A stretch of DNA of 64,000 nt from Flectobacillus sp. BAB-3569 (GTDB lineage Bacteria > Bacteroidota > Bacteroidia > Cytophagales > Spirosomataceae). The notes under the pieces were generated by a model. That model ran no database searches, had not been told where the DNA came from, and saw only the letters and a program-made list of their open reading frames with translations. Positions 37,366 through 45,936 of this stretch are shown here, one piece after another (position 1 is the first letter of the stretch; every line of letters begins with the position of its first letter). The translations under genes were made by a program, and so were the position numbers. The stretch is from contig NZ_NJFZ01000009.1 of the NCBI RefSeq assembly GCF_002270355.1, positions 310,001 to 374,000 of the forward strand. The letters are read 5' to 3'.

Positions 37366-38835
37366 ATGAAAAGAACACTTGTATGTTCACTGTTTGCCCT
37401 TATCCTGTTAGCTAACTTTTCATGGGTAGATGCACAGGTTTCTACTACACCGAATTATGCTAAGGTTTTCCCACAAAACCAGTTAAATAAAATCACGATT
37501 TCTATTTCAAAAGCTGATTGGGACAGTATTAAAATAGACATGAAGGAAAAGTTTAATACCGAATTTGGTAAATCTTCTTTTCCTCGCATGGGACCACCCA
37601 ATGGTGAACGTCCAAACCAGAAGGACTTTCCACCGATGTCACAAGATGGCAAACGCCCCGAAGTGTTTCCACCACAGCGAGGAGGAGATGGCGAAATGAT
37701 GCCTCCTCCAATGGGGACAAGCGATGAGCCTCGATACGTTGCTTGCGCTGTAGAATTTGAGGGAAAAAAATGGACAAACATTGGGTTCAGACTCAAAGGA
37801 AATTCGAGCTTGATGAGTTCGTGGGGAGCGGGGGTGTACAAAATGCCTTTTAGGCTAGATTTTGATAAATATGAAAAATCAGACTTATATGGTTTTCATG
37901 AATTATCTATGTCGCCTGCCTTTCATGACAACACGCTGATTCGTGAAAAACTAGCAAGCGATATATATCGCCAAGCAGGTATTCCAACTGCTCAGACTGC
38001 TTTTTATGAGGTATATCTCGACTATGGCGATGGCGTACAATATGCAGGTGTATACACCATGGTGGAGGTAATTGACGATACCATGATATCGACGCAATTT
38101 GGTAATTCAACTGGTAATATTTATAAACCAGAATCAACTTTTCAGCGATTTAGAGAAAAAGAGTTTGAAAAAAAGAATTTTAAAAAGGAAAAGAAATTTC
38201 AAGATGTTCAGTCGTTTGTAAGAGCTCTGAATGACTCGAGCAGATTGGTATCTCCTGCCCAATGGCGTTCTAATCTTGAAAAAACCTTTGATATGAAACA
38301 TTTTATCAAATGGTTGGCTATCAATACTGCCATGACCAATTGGGATACTTATGGGGCAATGGCTCATAATTTTTATTTATACAACGCACCCAACCGTGGT
38401 TTGGTCTGGATCCCTTGGGATAACAACGAAGCAATTTCGACCAACAATAAGCCCAATTTTCCTATCCCTGAAGGTATGCCAGAACCACCTAAGGATTTCA
38501 GAATGCCCAATAGAGGGCTTGCTCTGTCTCTCAAAGATTGCCCTAAACAGTTTGTGTTGATTGCTTATCTTGCGCAAGATCCAACCTATTATGGCTCTTA
38601 TTTGAAGGAAGTAGAAACTTTCAGAAAAAATACTTGGCAAGCAACCAAACTCAACAAACAGGTGGATGGATATGTAAGCCTGATAAAACAGGCCGCACTT
38701 AGAGAGAAAGCGCCCTATTCGCACTTAACAAATGAGAAAAGTTTTGAGGAAGGAATTCAAGGTTTGCAAAAACAAATTTTGAAAAGAGCCTCAGAAATCG
38801 ACCAGTTTTTAACTGAAAAATCCAAGTCAAAATAG
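37366..38835 (+). CDS. CotH-kinase family secreted protein
   Basis: A 489-residue exported protein: a signal peptide (CSLFALILLANFSWVDAQ) then the CotH fold. Recognisable blocks are KITISISKADWDSI near residue 42, GFRLKGNSS near 143, YGFHELSMSPAFHDNTLIRE near 177, and WIPWDNNEAI near 345. A low-complexity Pro/Met/Gly-rich insert is at about 73-117. CotH proteins are kinase-like; here the function is unknown. In many bacteria CotH genes lie beside VTC and DUF4956 genes, as they do here. Confidence 0.9.
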   Translation: MKRTLVCSLFALILLANFSWVDAQVSTTPNYAKVFPQNQLNKITISISKADWDSIKIDMKEKFNTEFGKSSFPRMGPPNGERPNQKDFPPMSQDGKRPEVFPPQRGGDGEMMPPPMGTSDEPRYVACAVEFEGKKWTNIGFRLKGNSSLMSSWGAGVYKMPFRLDFDKYEKSDLYGFHELSMSPAFHDNTLIREKLASDIYRQAGIPTAQTAFYEVYLDYGDGVQYAGVYTMVEVIDDTMISTQFGNSTGNIYKPESTFQRFREKEFEKKNFKKEKKFQDVQSFVRALNDSSRLVSPAQWRSNLEKTFDMKHFIKWLAINTAMTNWDTYGAMAHNFYLYNAPNRGLVWIPWDNNEAISTNNKPNFPIPEGMPEPPKDFRMPNRGLALSLKDCPKQFVLIAYLAQDPTYYGSYLKEVETFRKNTWQATKLNKQVDGYVSLIKQAALREKAPYSHLTNEKSFEEGIQGLQKQILKRASEIDQFLTEKSKSK

Positions 38836-39292
38836 TAGCGAACTAACAAGACTTTGTATTTTTTAAAAGTGTTATTAATTGTAGAAAATTAGAAAAATTA
38901 TGTATACAGATGGCGTTTTTGAACTCAAAAACGCCATTTTTTGCATAAAATTCATGTTAACAAAAGTTAAAATCTACAGATAAAAACGTAACTTCTACAC
39001 TCTGTGCCTAACTTGCTGATGGTCTCAAATTTTATCCGTTGATTTGCAAAAGAATTTTGAGGAGAGTTAGGGGTTTTATGAATAAGAGAATGATTCCTTG
39101 TAAGTGCGCAAGATTTTGAGTTATTGAAACTATCTAATGCACTCATGTGGTGATTTTATTTAGAATCTTTTTTAATAAGTAGGCAACAGTTTCTTAACAT
39201 TTCAAGTCATGGTAAATAAATGCATAACCTAACACAACGAAATTTTTTGCCAAATCTTTTAAGCATCAATATAAAATCTCTAACAGACAAAT
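38836..39292 (+). terminator. Intergenic region with a strong terminator at 38911-38942
   Basis: TGGCGTTTTT and AAAAACGCCA form a perfect 10-bp stem with a 6-base loop, then TTTTTTG: a clear terminator after the CotH gene. The other 350 bases are A/T-rich with no gene visible; they must hold the promoter for the gene at 39293. Confidence 0.8.
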
Positions 39293-39778
39293 ATGAAACA
39301 TTACCCAATCGCAATCCTTTTGCTTGCTACGTCCTATTTAAGTTATGGACAAAGCAAAAAAGAGGTAAAGAAAAATAAGATTAAAACTGTCACAGAACTA
39401 ATCACAGAATATGTGGGAGGAAAAGAAGTGACGCGCAACGACAGTTATAAAAAGTTTAATAAACTAGGTGAAGTATTAGAGGAGATAGAATATGATAAAA
39501 CAGGAAAGCTCAAGCGCAAAGTGCTTTCAAAGTACAACGAGTTTGACGATAAAGTAGAGGAGACTGTTGTCGATGTCAATAATCATCAGGTTGAAAGAGA
39601 GGTGTACAAATACGATTCTTTTAAAGAAAAATCTGAAGTGTTGCATTACAATGAGCGCAATGAATTGGATAGCAGGTCGGTATATATCATCAATGGCAAC
39701 GGACTGAAGACAGAGAAGAAAACTTATGATGCGAAAGGGAAATTAATTCAAATCAAAAAGTATTTGTATGGTTTCTGA
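39293..39778 (+). CDS. Small exported protein with YD-repeat-like strands, unknown function
   Basis: A 161-residue product with a signal peptide (IAILLLATSYLSYGQ) and then short repeating beta-strand units such as YKKFNKLGEVLEEIEYDKTG, similar to the toxin-like YD/RHS-type antiparallel units or MORN-like variants. Lys and Glu are abundant. Its end overlaps the start of the VTC gene by 11 bases, so they are translated together and may act together. No known function. Confidence 0.72.
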   Translation: MKHYPIAILLLATSYLSYGQSKKEVKKNKIKTVTELITEYVGGKEVTRNDSYKKFNKLGEVLEEIEYDKTGKLKRKVLSKYNEFDDKVEETVVDVNNHQVEREVYKYDSFKEKSEVLHYNERNELDSRSVYIINGNGLKTEKKTYDAKGKLIQIKKYLYGF

Positions 39779-40577
39779 GATGTTTATGCAAGAGGTTCAA
39801 ATACAAACTAGTTTATTTGAACCGATTACTTTAGCGGAAATGGATGGGGTAAAACTCATGGACCGTATGGATGTTAAGTACTTGATTCCTTTGGCGTTAT
39901 TGCCTGATATTTTGCGAGAAGCACAATCATTTTATCGAGTATTGGAAATAGACGATAATCGACTTTGTAACTACAAAACATTGTACTACGACACCGATGA
40001 TTTGGCACTTTACAAAGCACATCAAAATGGTTTGCTCAATCGCTACAAGGTAAGAGCTAGAAATTACGTTGAATCGAGTCTTTCTTTTTTTGAAATCAAA
40101 TACAAAAACAATAAAGGTAGAACCAAAAAAACGCGAATTAGCCAAGACGGAATAACTGAGGTATTGGAAGAAAATAGTGCAGATTTTTTACAAAAAACTA
40201 CACGAGATATCATTCCTGAATCGCTAAAAGGTATTCTGTGGGTAAACTACCAGCGTATTACTTTGGTAAGTAAGGTTGGGGCAGAACGCCTGACGATAGA
40301 CCTAAACCTTACTTTCGAGTTTGAAGAGCAACAAAAAGTTTATTCTGCTATTGTCATTGCCGAGGTGAAACAAGAAAAAGTGAGTCAATCTCCTTTTATC
40401 GACCTTATGCGAAAGTATCGACTCAAACAAGGCGGTATTAGTAAGTATTGTTTCGGTATAATTAGTTTGTATCAGCAAATCAAGCAGAATAAGTTTAAAA
40501 AGCATTTAAGAAGAGTCTCAAAAATATTGGCGCACCATGACCATCTTACAACAACTAACCTCACCACAAGTTACTGA
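39768..40577 (+). CDS. VTC-domain protein (polyphosphate polymerase-like)
   Basis: A 269-residue cytoplasmic protein with the CYTH/VTC tunnel fold. The conserved blocks are MDVKYLIP (Lys, about residue 33), YKTLYYDTDD, NRYKVRARNY (Arg pair) and FFEIKYKNNKGRTKKTR, which line the triphosphate-binding tunnel with Lys and Arg, and EVKQEK near the C-terminus (metal Glu). Eukaryotic VTC makes polyphosphate; in bacteria the role is open. It overlaps the genes on both sides (11 and 41 bases). Confidence 0.88.
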   Translation: MVSEMFMQEVQIQTSLFEPITLAEMDGVKLMDRMDVKYLIPLALLPDILREAQSFYRVLEIDDNRLCNYKTLYYDTDDLALYKAHQNGLLNRYKVRARNYVESSLSFFEIKYKNNKGRTKKTRISQDGITEVLEENSADFLQKTTRDIIPESLKGILWVNYQRITLVSKVGAERLTIDLNLTFEFEEQQKVYSAIVIAEVKQEKVSQSPFIDLMRKYRLKQGGISKYCFGIISLYQQIKQNKFKKHLRRVSKILAHHDHLTTTNLTTSY

Positions 40578-41154
40578 AAGTTTTCAGTGGATAGACAAAC
40601 TACCAGCCAAGTTCTTTATCCGAATGGGAATCAATTTATTGGCTGTTTTGATATTGATTCGCTTGATTTATTATAAAAATTATCGACGTGCAGATCTGTT
40701 TTTAACCTTTTTTGTATTCAATATTATCATTTTTTTATTGACCTATATGCTCAATAAAGTTGTAATGTCGATGGGTGCAGCATTTGGTTTGTTTGCCGTG
40801 TTTTCGATGCTACGGTATCGTACTGAGGGTATCTCTGCCAAGGACATGACCTATCTTTTTATGGTAATAGCTATAGGGTTGATTTCGGCAGTGAGCAAAG
40901 GAGGATGGGACGAATTATCGGTACTGAATGGGTTAATATTATTTGTTACATGGTTGTTAGAGAGTGGCTTAATCATGCGAAAGGAGTACTCCAAAATTGT
41001 GATGTATGAAAGGATAGAACTGATTACACCAGAAAAAAGAGAAGAACTTTTACAAGATTTACGAACACGTACAGGCTTAGACGTTCACAGAGTAGAAATT
41101 CATGAAATTGATTTTCTGAAAGACGGTACAAGAATGACTATTTTTTATCATTAG
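40537..41154 (+). CDS. DUF4956 membrane protein
   Basis: A 205-residue inner-membrane protein with four to five membrane segments in residues about 30-150. The family block GAAFGLFAVFSMLRYRTEGI (about 86-105) is clear. The C-terminal soluble tail (LLQDLRTRTGLDVHRVEIHE) is a ferredoxin-like domain. DUF4956 genes regularly neighbour VTC and CotH genes. It overlaps the VTC gene by 41 bases. Function is unknown. Confidence 0.9.
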   Translation: MTILQQLTSPQVTESFQWIDKLPAKFFIRMGINLLAVLILIRLIYYKNYRRADLFLTFFVFNIIIFLLTYMLNKVVMSMGAAFGLFAVFSMLRYRTEGISAKDMTYLFMVIAIGLISAVSKGGWDELSVLNGLILFVTWLLESGLIMRKEYSKIVMYERIELITPEKREELLQDLRTRTGLDVHRVEIHEIDFLKDGTRMTIFYH

Positions 41155-41256
41155 TTGATGCTTGCATAGTTGATTTATGTAAAGCGATAGGAAATAGGTC
41201 AAAGTTTTCGTCGCTGTCAAAAGCTCAACCAGTATTTAACCACATTTAACACTAAT

Positions 41257-41910
41257 ATGAAAAGAATCCTATTGCTATTGCTTCTTATGTCTTTTAAGAT
41301 GTTGGGGCAGGAAACAGACCTACGTTCTTGGACAGGACTTTCACTTGAGAAAAAGTTAAACAAGCATATCAGTCTCAATGCCAATTTGCAGGTTCGAACA
41401 ACGGATAATTTTACAGCGGTTGGTTCCTACGTAGGAGAGTTTGGATTAGGATATAAAATCAATAAACACTGGGAGGTTTCGGCTTATTATCGATTTTCGA
41501 AAAGACAAAAATGGGATAAAAGCGAAGATGCCTACATCTATAAACCTTTTCATCGATTCTATGCTAATATTGATTATGATAGAAAAATCTCCATTTTCAA
41601 ATTGAGTTACCGACTTCGTTATCAAGACCAATTTAAGGATACAGATACAGGGTTGGAAGAAACAAAGAGTTATTTAAGAAACAAAATTGAGTTAGCCTAT
41701 CCAAATAAAACAAGGTTTACGCCATCCATTTCGGCAGACTTTTTTTACAAAATTGGAGAGGATTTTGACCAAATAAGATATAAGGCAGGCGTTGATTATA
41801 CCGTAAATAAACGCAATAGTGTGGGACTCACATTTTTTAGAGATTATGCTCTCGTGCCTACCGACCTCGATGTTTATACCATTGGGTTAACTTACAAGTT
41901 AAAATTGTAG
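41257..41910 (+). CDS. DUF2490 outer-membrane beta-barrel protein
   Basis: A 217-residue protein with a signal peptide (ILLLLLLMSFKMLGQ) and about ten alternating amphipathic strands ending in TIGLTYKLKL, typical of outer-membrane barrels. Strand pairs such as YYRFSKRQKW and YRLRYQDQF match DUF2490. It completes the CotH/VTC/DUF4956 cluster, 102 bases downstream. Confidence 0.85.
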   Translation: MKRILLLLLLMSFKMLGQETDLRSWTGLSLEKKLNKHISLNANLQVRTTDNFTAVGSYVGEFGLGYKINKHWEVSAYYRFSKRQKWDKSEDAYIYKPFHRFYANIDYDRKISIFKLSYRLRYQDQFKDTDTGLEETKSYLRNKIELAYPNKTRFTPSISADFFYKIGEDFDQIRYKAGVDYTVNKRNSVGLTFFRDYALVPTDLDVYTIGLTYKLKL

Positions 41911-41933
41911 TAAACGGACTATACGTGATTAGC

Positions 41934-41973
41934 AAAAAGTTTGTGCGAGCAAAGTCTCTGGCACAAACTTTTT
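41934..41973. terminator. Bidirectional terminator
   Basis: AAAAAGTTTGTGC and GCACAAACTTTTT form a perfect 13-bp stem with a 14-base loop between the convergent DUF2490 and dacB genes. A and T tracts on both sides allow use in both directions. Confidence 0.88.
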
Positions 41974-41976
41974 CTT

Positions 41977-43454
41977 TTATAGGTCAGTCAACATGATCAT
42001 GAGTTTTTCGAGCTCTTTTGTGGCATTTCCATAACTCGAATCATATTTATTGAAGATAATTGAAAAACAATATAATTCGCCATTAGAAGCCGTAAAATAG
42101 CCTCCATAAGCTCTTACGCCTTCAATAGAACCACTCTTGGCATGGATATTCCCAGCGGCTTTGCTTTTCTTGGCAAGGTTGGCCACTGTGCCCGATACAC
42201 CAACCACAGGAATAGATTCGTAATAAGAATTGAAGCTTTTTTCGTTAGTCATAATCGACAATACATCGGTCATGATATCAGTGGTAACGGTATTGCTTGG
42301 TGATAGTCCACTTCCATCTTTCATTTTCAATCCTTGCATATTCAATCCTTTGGCTCGCCAAATTTGTTCAAAACCCTTAACTGCATCGCTTGTGCCATTT
42401 CCCATATTGAGCAGTACCGAAGGCGTTTTTAAAAATGCCTCTGCATATAAGTTGATACTTTGATAATTACAAGCTTTTACCAGTTCTTTCAAACTGGGAG
42501 AGTTTTGAGTAGCAATAGTCATCGTACCGCTTGGTTTGCTATGAGTTAAATAGCGTTTGTCCAACTCTAAGGTTGAGGTTGGTCCTTCTTGAATTTGAAT
42601 ACCGAGTTCTTCACATTTTTTGCCCAAAGCAAAAGCCACATAAAAAGCTGGGTCAGGAATCGACCCTTTTACAGAAAAACTGTTCCCTTGTGGAACAAAA
42701 CCTTCCAACAAAATGGCATCTTGGTAAGGCGTTGAGTAAATCATTACTTGGTCGCCCGTTCCTGATCGGTCGGTAAGGACTTTATTGATTTTGGTTAAAT
42801 ACGGTAAATCTGGTGCCGTTTTGACAAAACCCGCCGATTCCATATAACCCTTGGGCTGGAATGTAACCCAAAAGAGGTTTTCATTGATATTGAGTCCATA
42901 ACAGCCTGCACCATAATAATTACCCATATCGCCCCAAATCCATGTATTAGGAATCACGTTGGCATTGAAAAAACTCGCGTCCCCCATAATTCTCCCATTG
43001 ATTTTTTGATACCCAAAGCTTTGACTTTCATTGCCCAAGCATCCAACAGCTGTTTGTAATCAGGTTGATTTTTGAATCTCCAACTACCCAGTGAAGGGTC
43101 GCCATTGCCTTTGATATATATGTTTCCGTTCAATACACTATCGACAATGCTTCCACTATACTCTAAGGTTGTTTGGTACATGAAAGAATCACCCAAGGTC
43201 ATTAAGGCGGTTGCTGTAGAAAGCAACTTCATCGTGGAGGCAGGAGCAAGGCTTTTTTTAGCTTGAAAAGAAATGACACTTTTTCCCGTTTTGGCAGATT
43301 TTACGCTCATTCCCACCATACCCGTTTGTAAAAATGGGGAGTTGCTCAAACTATCCAGTCTTCGATTTACTTGGGTTTGCCATTTGAGCGTTAGACTATC
43401 TGTGCTTTGTAAGGAAAATAACCAATGGGTTAGCAGTAGGGTAAGTAATTTCAT
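41977..43454 (-). pseudogene. dacB: D-alanyl-D-alanine carboxypeptidase/endopeptidase (PBP4 family) with a -1 shift at an A6 run
   Basis: Two frames together make about 492 residues, the normal PBP4 length. The first part has a signal segment and the SxxK active site in APASTMKLL. The second has the KSG box in NIHAKSGSIEG. The break maps to six T on the plus strand at 43002-43007 (A6 in the sense strand): one more A restores LGIKKINGRIMGDASFF across the join. Here the run starts at codon position 1 (C AAA AAA), so it is not a standard heptamer. PBP4 trims or opens peptidoglycan cross-links in the periplasm. A shift here would remove the KSG box and inactivate it. Confidence 0.9.
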
Positions 43455-43840
43455 AAATCAAGGGTAAGGGTGGTTCAAGTAATCACAGATGAGAGTGGAG
43501 TCTGCTCTGTAAAAATAAATGCTGAGTTAGGATTGTATGAAAGATTAGTTTTGTATTTAGAACAAGATTGCCGCTACACCGATTCTATTTTAACAATAAC
43601 GTCACCCTTCGTACAATTATAATGCTGAATCGAGAGAGAGGCAAGAACTCTTTCACTTTCATAACTAGTTCTGTATGAAGGATTACAAACTCTTTCAGAT
43701 TTGGGATTTCTGATTTCAGAAATAAAGTAAAACAGCTTTGCTTTTTACAAAATATAGAAACCTACACTTCCGAAATCCAACATCCGATATCCGAAATAAA
43801 TGTTTTTTGTAATCCTTCGAACACTCACAATTCAACATTA
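43455..43840. repeat. Intergenic region with dispersed micro-repeats
   Basis: Between dacB and the first CocE gene (both minus) lies 386 bases without a gene. At 43769-43798 is CCGAAATCCAACATCCGATA, related to the 10141-10177 block. At 43814-43826 the complement reads TTGAATTGTGAGT, also found at 10067-10079. The same two modules therefore occur together at both places. Confidence 0.5.
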
Positions 43841-45727
43841 CTACTTCAGTATCTCAACTTCAATCGCACTACTGTTATATACTTTGTGAGTAGCTTTGAT
43901 AAAATCCGCAGCATCTGCTTTGTAAATATTGTCCACATATTTTTGTGGGTTAATATCAAATAAAGGAAAGGCTGTTGATTGCACTTGAATCATGATTTTA
44001 TGACCTTTCTTAAAAGTATGCAACACATCTTGCAAACGGAAAGTCACATCAGTGATTTGGTTTGGTACTAAAGGCTCAGGTTTTGAAAAGCTATTTCTGA
44101 AGCGACTACGCATAATTTCACTTCTTACCATTTGCTGATAACCAGCCAAGGTAATGTGTTTTGGCGTAAATGGCGTATTTTGCTCATCGCCTGGATATAC
44201 GTCTACTAATTTTACAAACCAGTCGGCATCTGTTCCAGTAGTGGCTACTTTGAGTTTTGCCAAAATCTCACCACCTAAGGTTACATCTTCTGTCAAAACA
44301 TCCGTTTCAAAAGTCAATACGTCTGTTCTACGACCTGCAAAACGTTGGTCTTCGCTCATGTAAGCACGAGGGGTAAAGCCAAACAGTTGCTTATTATCCT
44401 CTGTGTACGGCACAGGTTTATTAGGATCAGACACAAATTCAGAATAACCGTCGGAAGTGATTTTGTCTGTCAATTTTCCAGAATTACTCAAGTAGAAATT
44501 CACTTTCTGAGCTGTTTTTACTGGCCATTCTTTAAACTCTTGCCATTGTTTTTTACCAGTGTCAAACAAATAGGCCTCTGGCAAATCAGATTTTCCATCG
44601 CCTGCACCTTTCAAGAAATGTTTAAAGAATTTTAACTCAATGTTTCTTTGGAAAAATGTCGCTACGCTATCTCCAAAATATACATTTGAGTGCATGTGAT
44701 GACCTCTTTCTCTTGCCCAATCTCCATGTCCAAATGGACCCATAACGATGGTATTATAGATATTCTGGTTATTTTTTTCTACGTTTTTATAAATCGTCAA
44801 AGGTCCGTACAAATCTTCGGCATCATACCAGCCGCCTACAACCATAATAGCAGGAGCATTTTTGATGTTTTTTAAATGAGGAATGATACTTCTTTTTTGC
44901 CAAAATTCATCATAATTAGGATGATCTACATGCTCTTGCCAGAAAAAGTTATCCTTGTAATTAGCACCCAAATTTTTCAAAGGTGTTTGAGTTTTGTACC
45001 AATCAAAACCATCCTGCGTATTTCTTTTTGGAAACAAATTATCGTACCACGACTCAGTCGTTGGTTTTGGATGCTGAACGCCAAACACAGGAAACGTCAA
45101 TCCGTAACCAATCGTAAATGCACCATTGTGGTGGAAATCGTCAAAGAAGAAATCCGAAACTGGTGCTTGAGGCGAAGATGCTTTCAAGGCAGGGTGACCG
45201 CAAAGTGCTCCTGCAATAGTGTAAAAACCTGGGTAAGAAATACCATACTGCCCTACACGACCATTATTATTCGGAACATTCTTTACCAACCAATCAATCG
45301 TATCATAGGTATCCGAAGCCTCATCAACGTCTGTTTTGGCCTTCTTGTTGGCAATATGTGGTGTCATATTAGTCCAAGTACCCTCAGACATCCAACGACC
45401 ACGGACATCTTGCTCCACAAAGATGAACTTTTCACGCATCATGTGACGAGAGTAATATAGCATTTGTGGATAATCGTCTTTTCCGTAGGGAGCTATATCG
45501 TAACAAGTACGTTGCATGACGATAGGATACTTATTGTTGGCCGAAGCGTCTTTAGGAACATATACATTCGTGAAAAGTTTGACACCATCACGCATGGAGA
45601 TTTGGTATTGGTATTTCACATAGTTTTCACGCACAAATGCCGAGTCTTGTTGAGCAACAGACAATGATTGTGCTGAAATTTTGGTCATAGCTACCAACAA
45701 GCTCAATAAAAGGAACAGTTTTTTCAT
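43841..45727 (-). CDS. CocE/NonD family hydrolase (S15-like), secreted
   Basis: A 628-residue exported alpha/beta hydrolase. The signal peptide is LFLLLSLLVAMTKISAQ. The catalytic Ser is in GQYGISYPGF (about residue 170), Asp in GGWYDAEDLYG (about 300) and His in GPFGHGDWA (about 333). The C-terminal jelly-roll domain (from about 420) is that of X-Pro dipeptidyl-peptidases and cocaine esterase. It hydrolyses peptide or ester bonds outside the cytoplasm. It is a paralogue of the next upstream gene. Confidence 0.92.
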   Translation of the reverse strand: MKKLFLLLSLLVAMTKISAQSLSVAQQDSAFVRENYVKYQYQISMRDGVKLFTNVYVPKDASANNKYPIVMQRTCYDIAPYGKDDYPQMLYYSRHMMREKFIFVEQDVRGRWMSEGTWTNMTPHIANKKAKTDVDEASDTYDTIDWLVKNVPNNNGRVGQYGISYPGFYTIAGALCGHPALKASSPQAPVSDFFFDDFHHNGAFTIGYGLTFPVFGVQHPKPTTESWYDNLFPKRNTQDGFDWYKTQTPLKNLGANYKDNFFWQEHVDHPNYDEFWQKRSIIPHLKNIKNAPAIMVVGGWYDAEDLYGPLTIYKNVEKNNQNIYNTIVMGPFGHGDWARERGHHMHSNVYFGDSVATFFQRNIELKFFKHFLKGAGDGKSDLPEAYLFDTGKKQWQEFKEWPVKTAQKVNFYLSNSGKLTDKITSDGYSEFVSDPNKPVPYTEDNKQLFGFTPRAYMSEDQRFAGRRTDVLTFETDVLTEDVTLGGEILAKLKVATTGTDADWFVKLVDVYPGDEQNTPFTPKHITLAGYQQMVRSEIMRSRFRNSFSKPEPLVPNQITDVTFRLQDVLHTFKKGHKIMIQVQSTAFPLFDINPQKYVDNIYKADAADFIKATHKVYNSSAIEVEILK

Positions 45728-45851
45728 GTTTTAGGAGTGTTGATTCAGATTTGTTTTTGCTAAAATTAAAACAAAGAATCGGTTTTCATGAAAATACGGT
45801 GTGTTTTTTAGCTGAAATGAGCCTGAATGATAGATTAATAATCAAATAAAA

Positions 45852-45909
45852 AAGCGTCACAAGTTGGTATAAAATCCATATGGGAAGTTCACACCAGCTT
45901 GTAACGCTT
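45852..45909 (-). terminator. Terminator between the two CocE genes
   Basis: A 17-bp stem with two imperfect positions (AAGCGTCACAAGTTGGT with ACCAGCTTGTAACGCTT) and a 24-base loop. On the minus strand it is followed by TTTTTTATT, so it ends transcription of the upstream hydrolase gene. Confidence 0.8.
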
Positions 45910-45936
45910 AGCTTAATCTATTTATGATATGGTTTT

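Noticed and set aside
44876-45460. 194-codon plus-strand frame opposite a CocE gene
   Set aside because: It is the antisense shadow of a clearly coding gene with conserved catalytic motifs; no independent start signals.
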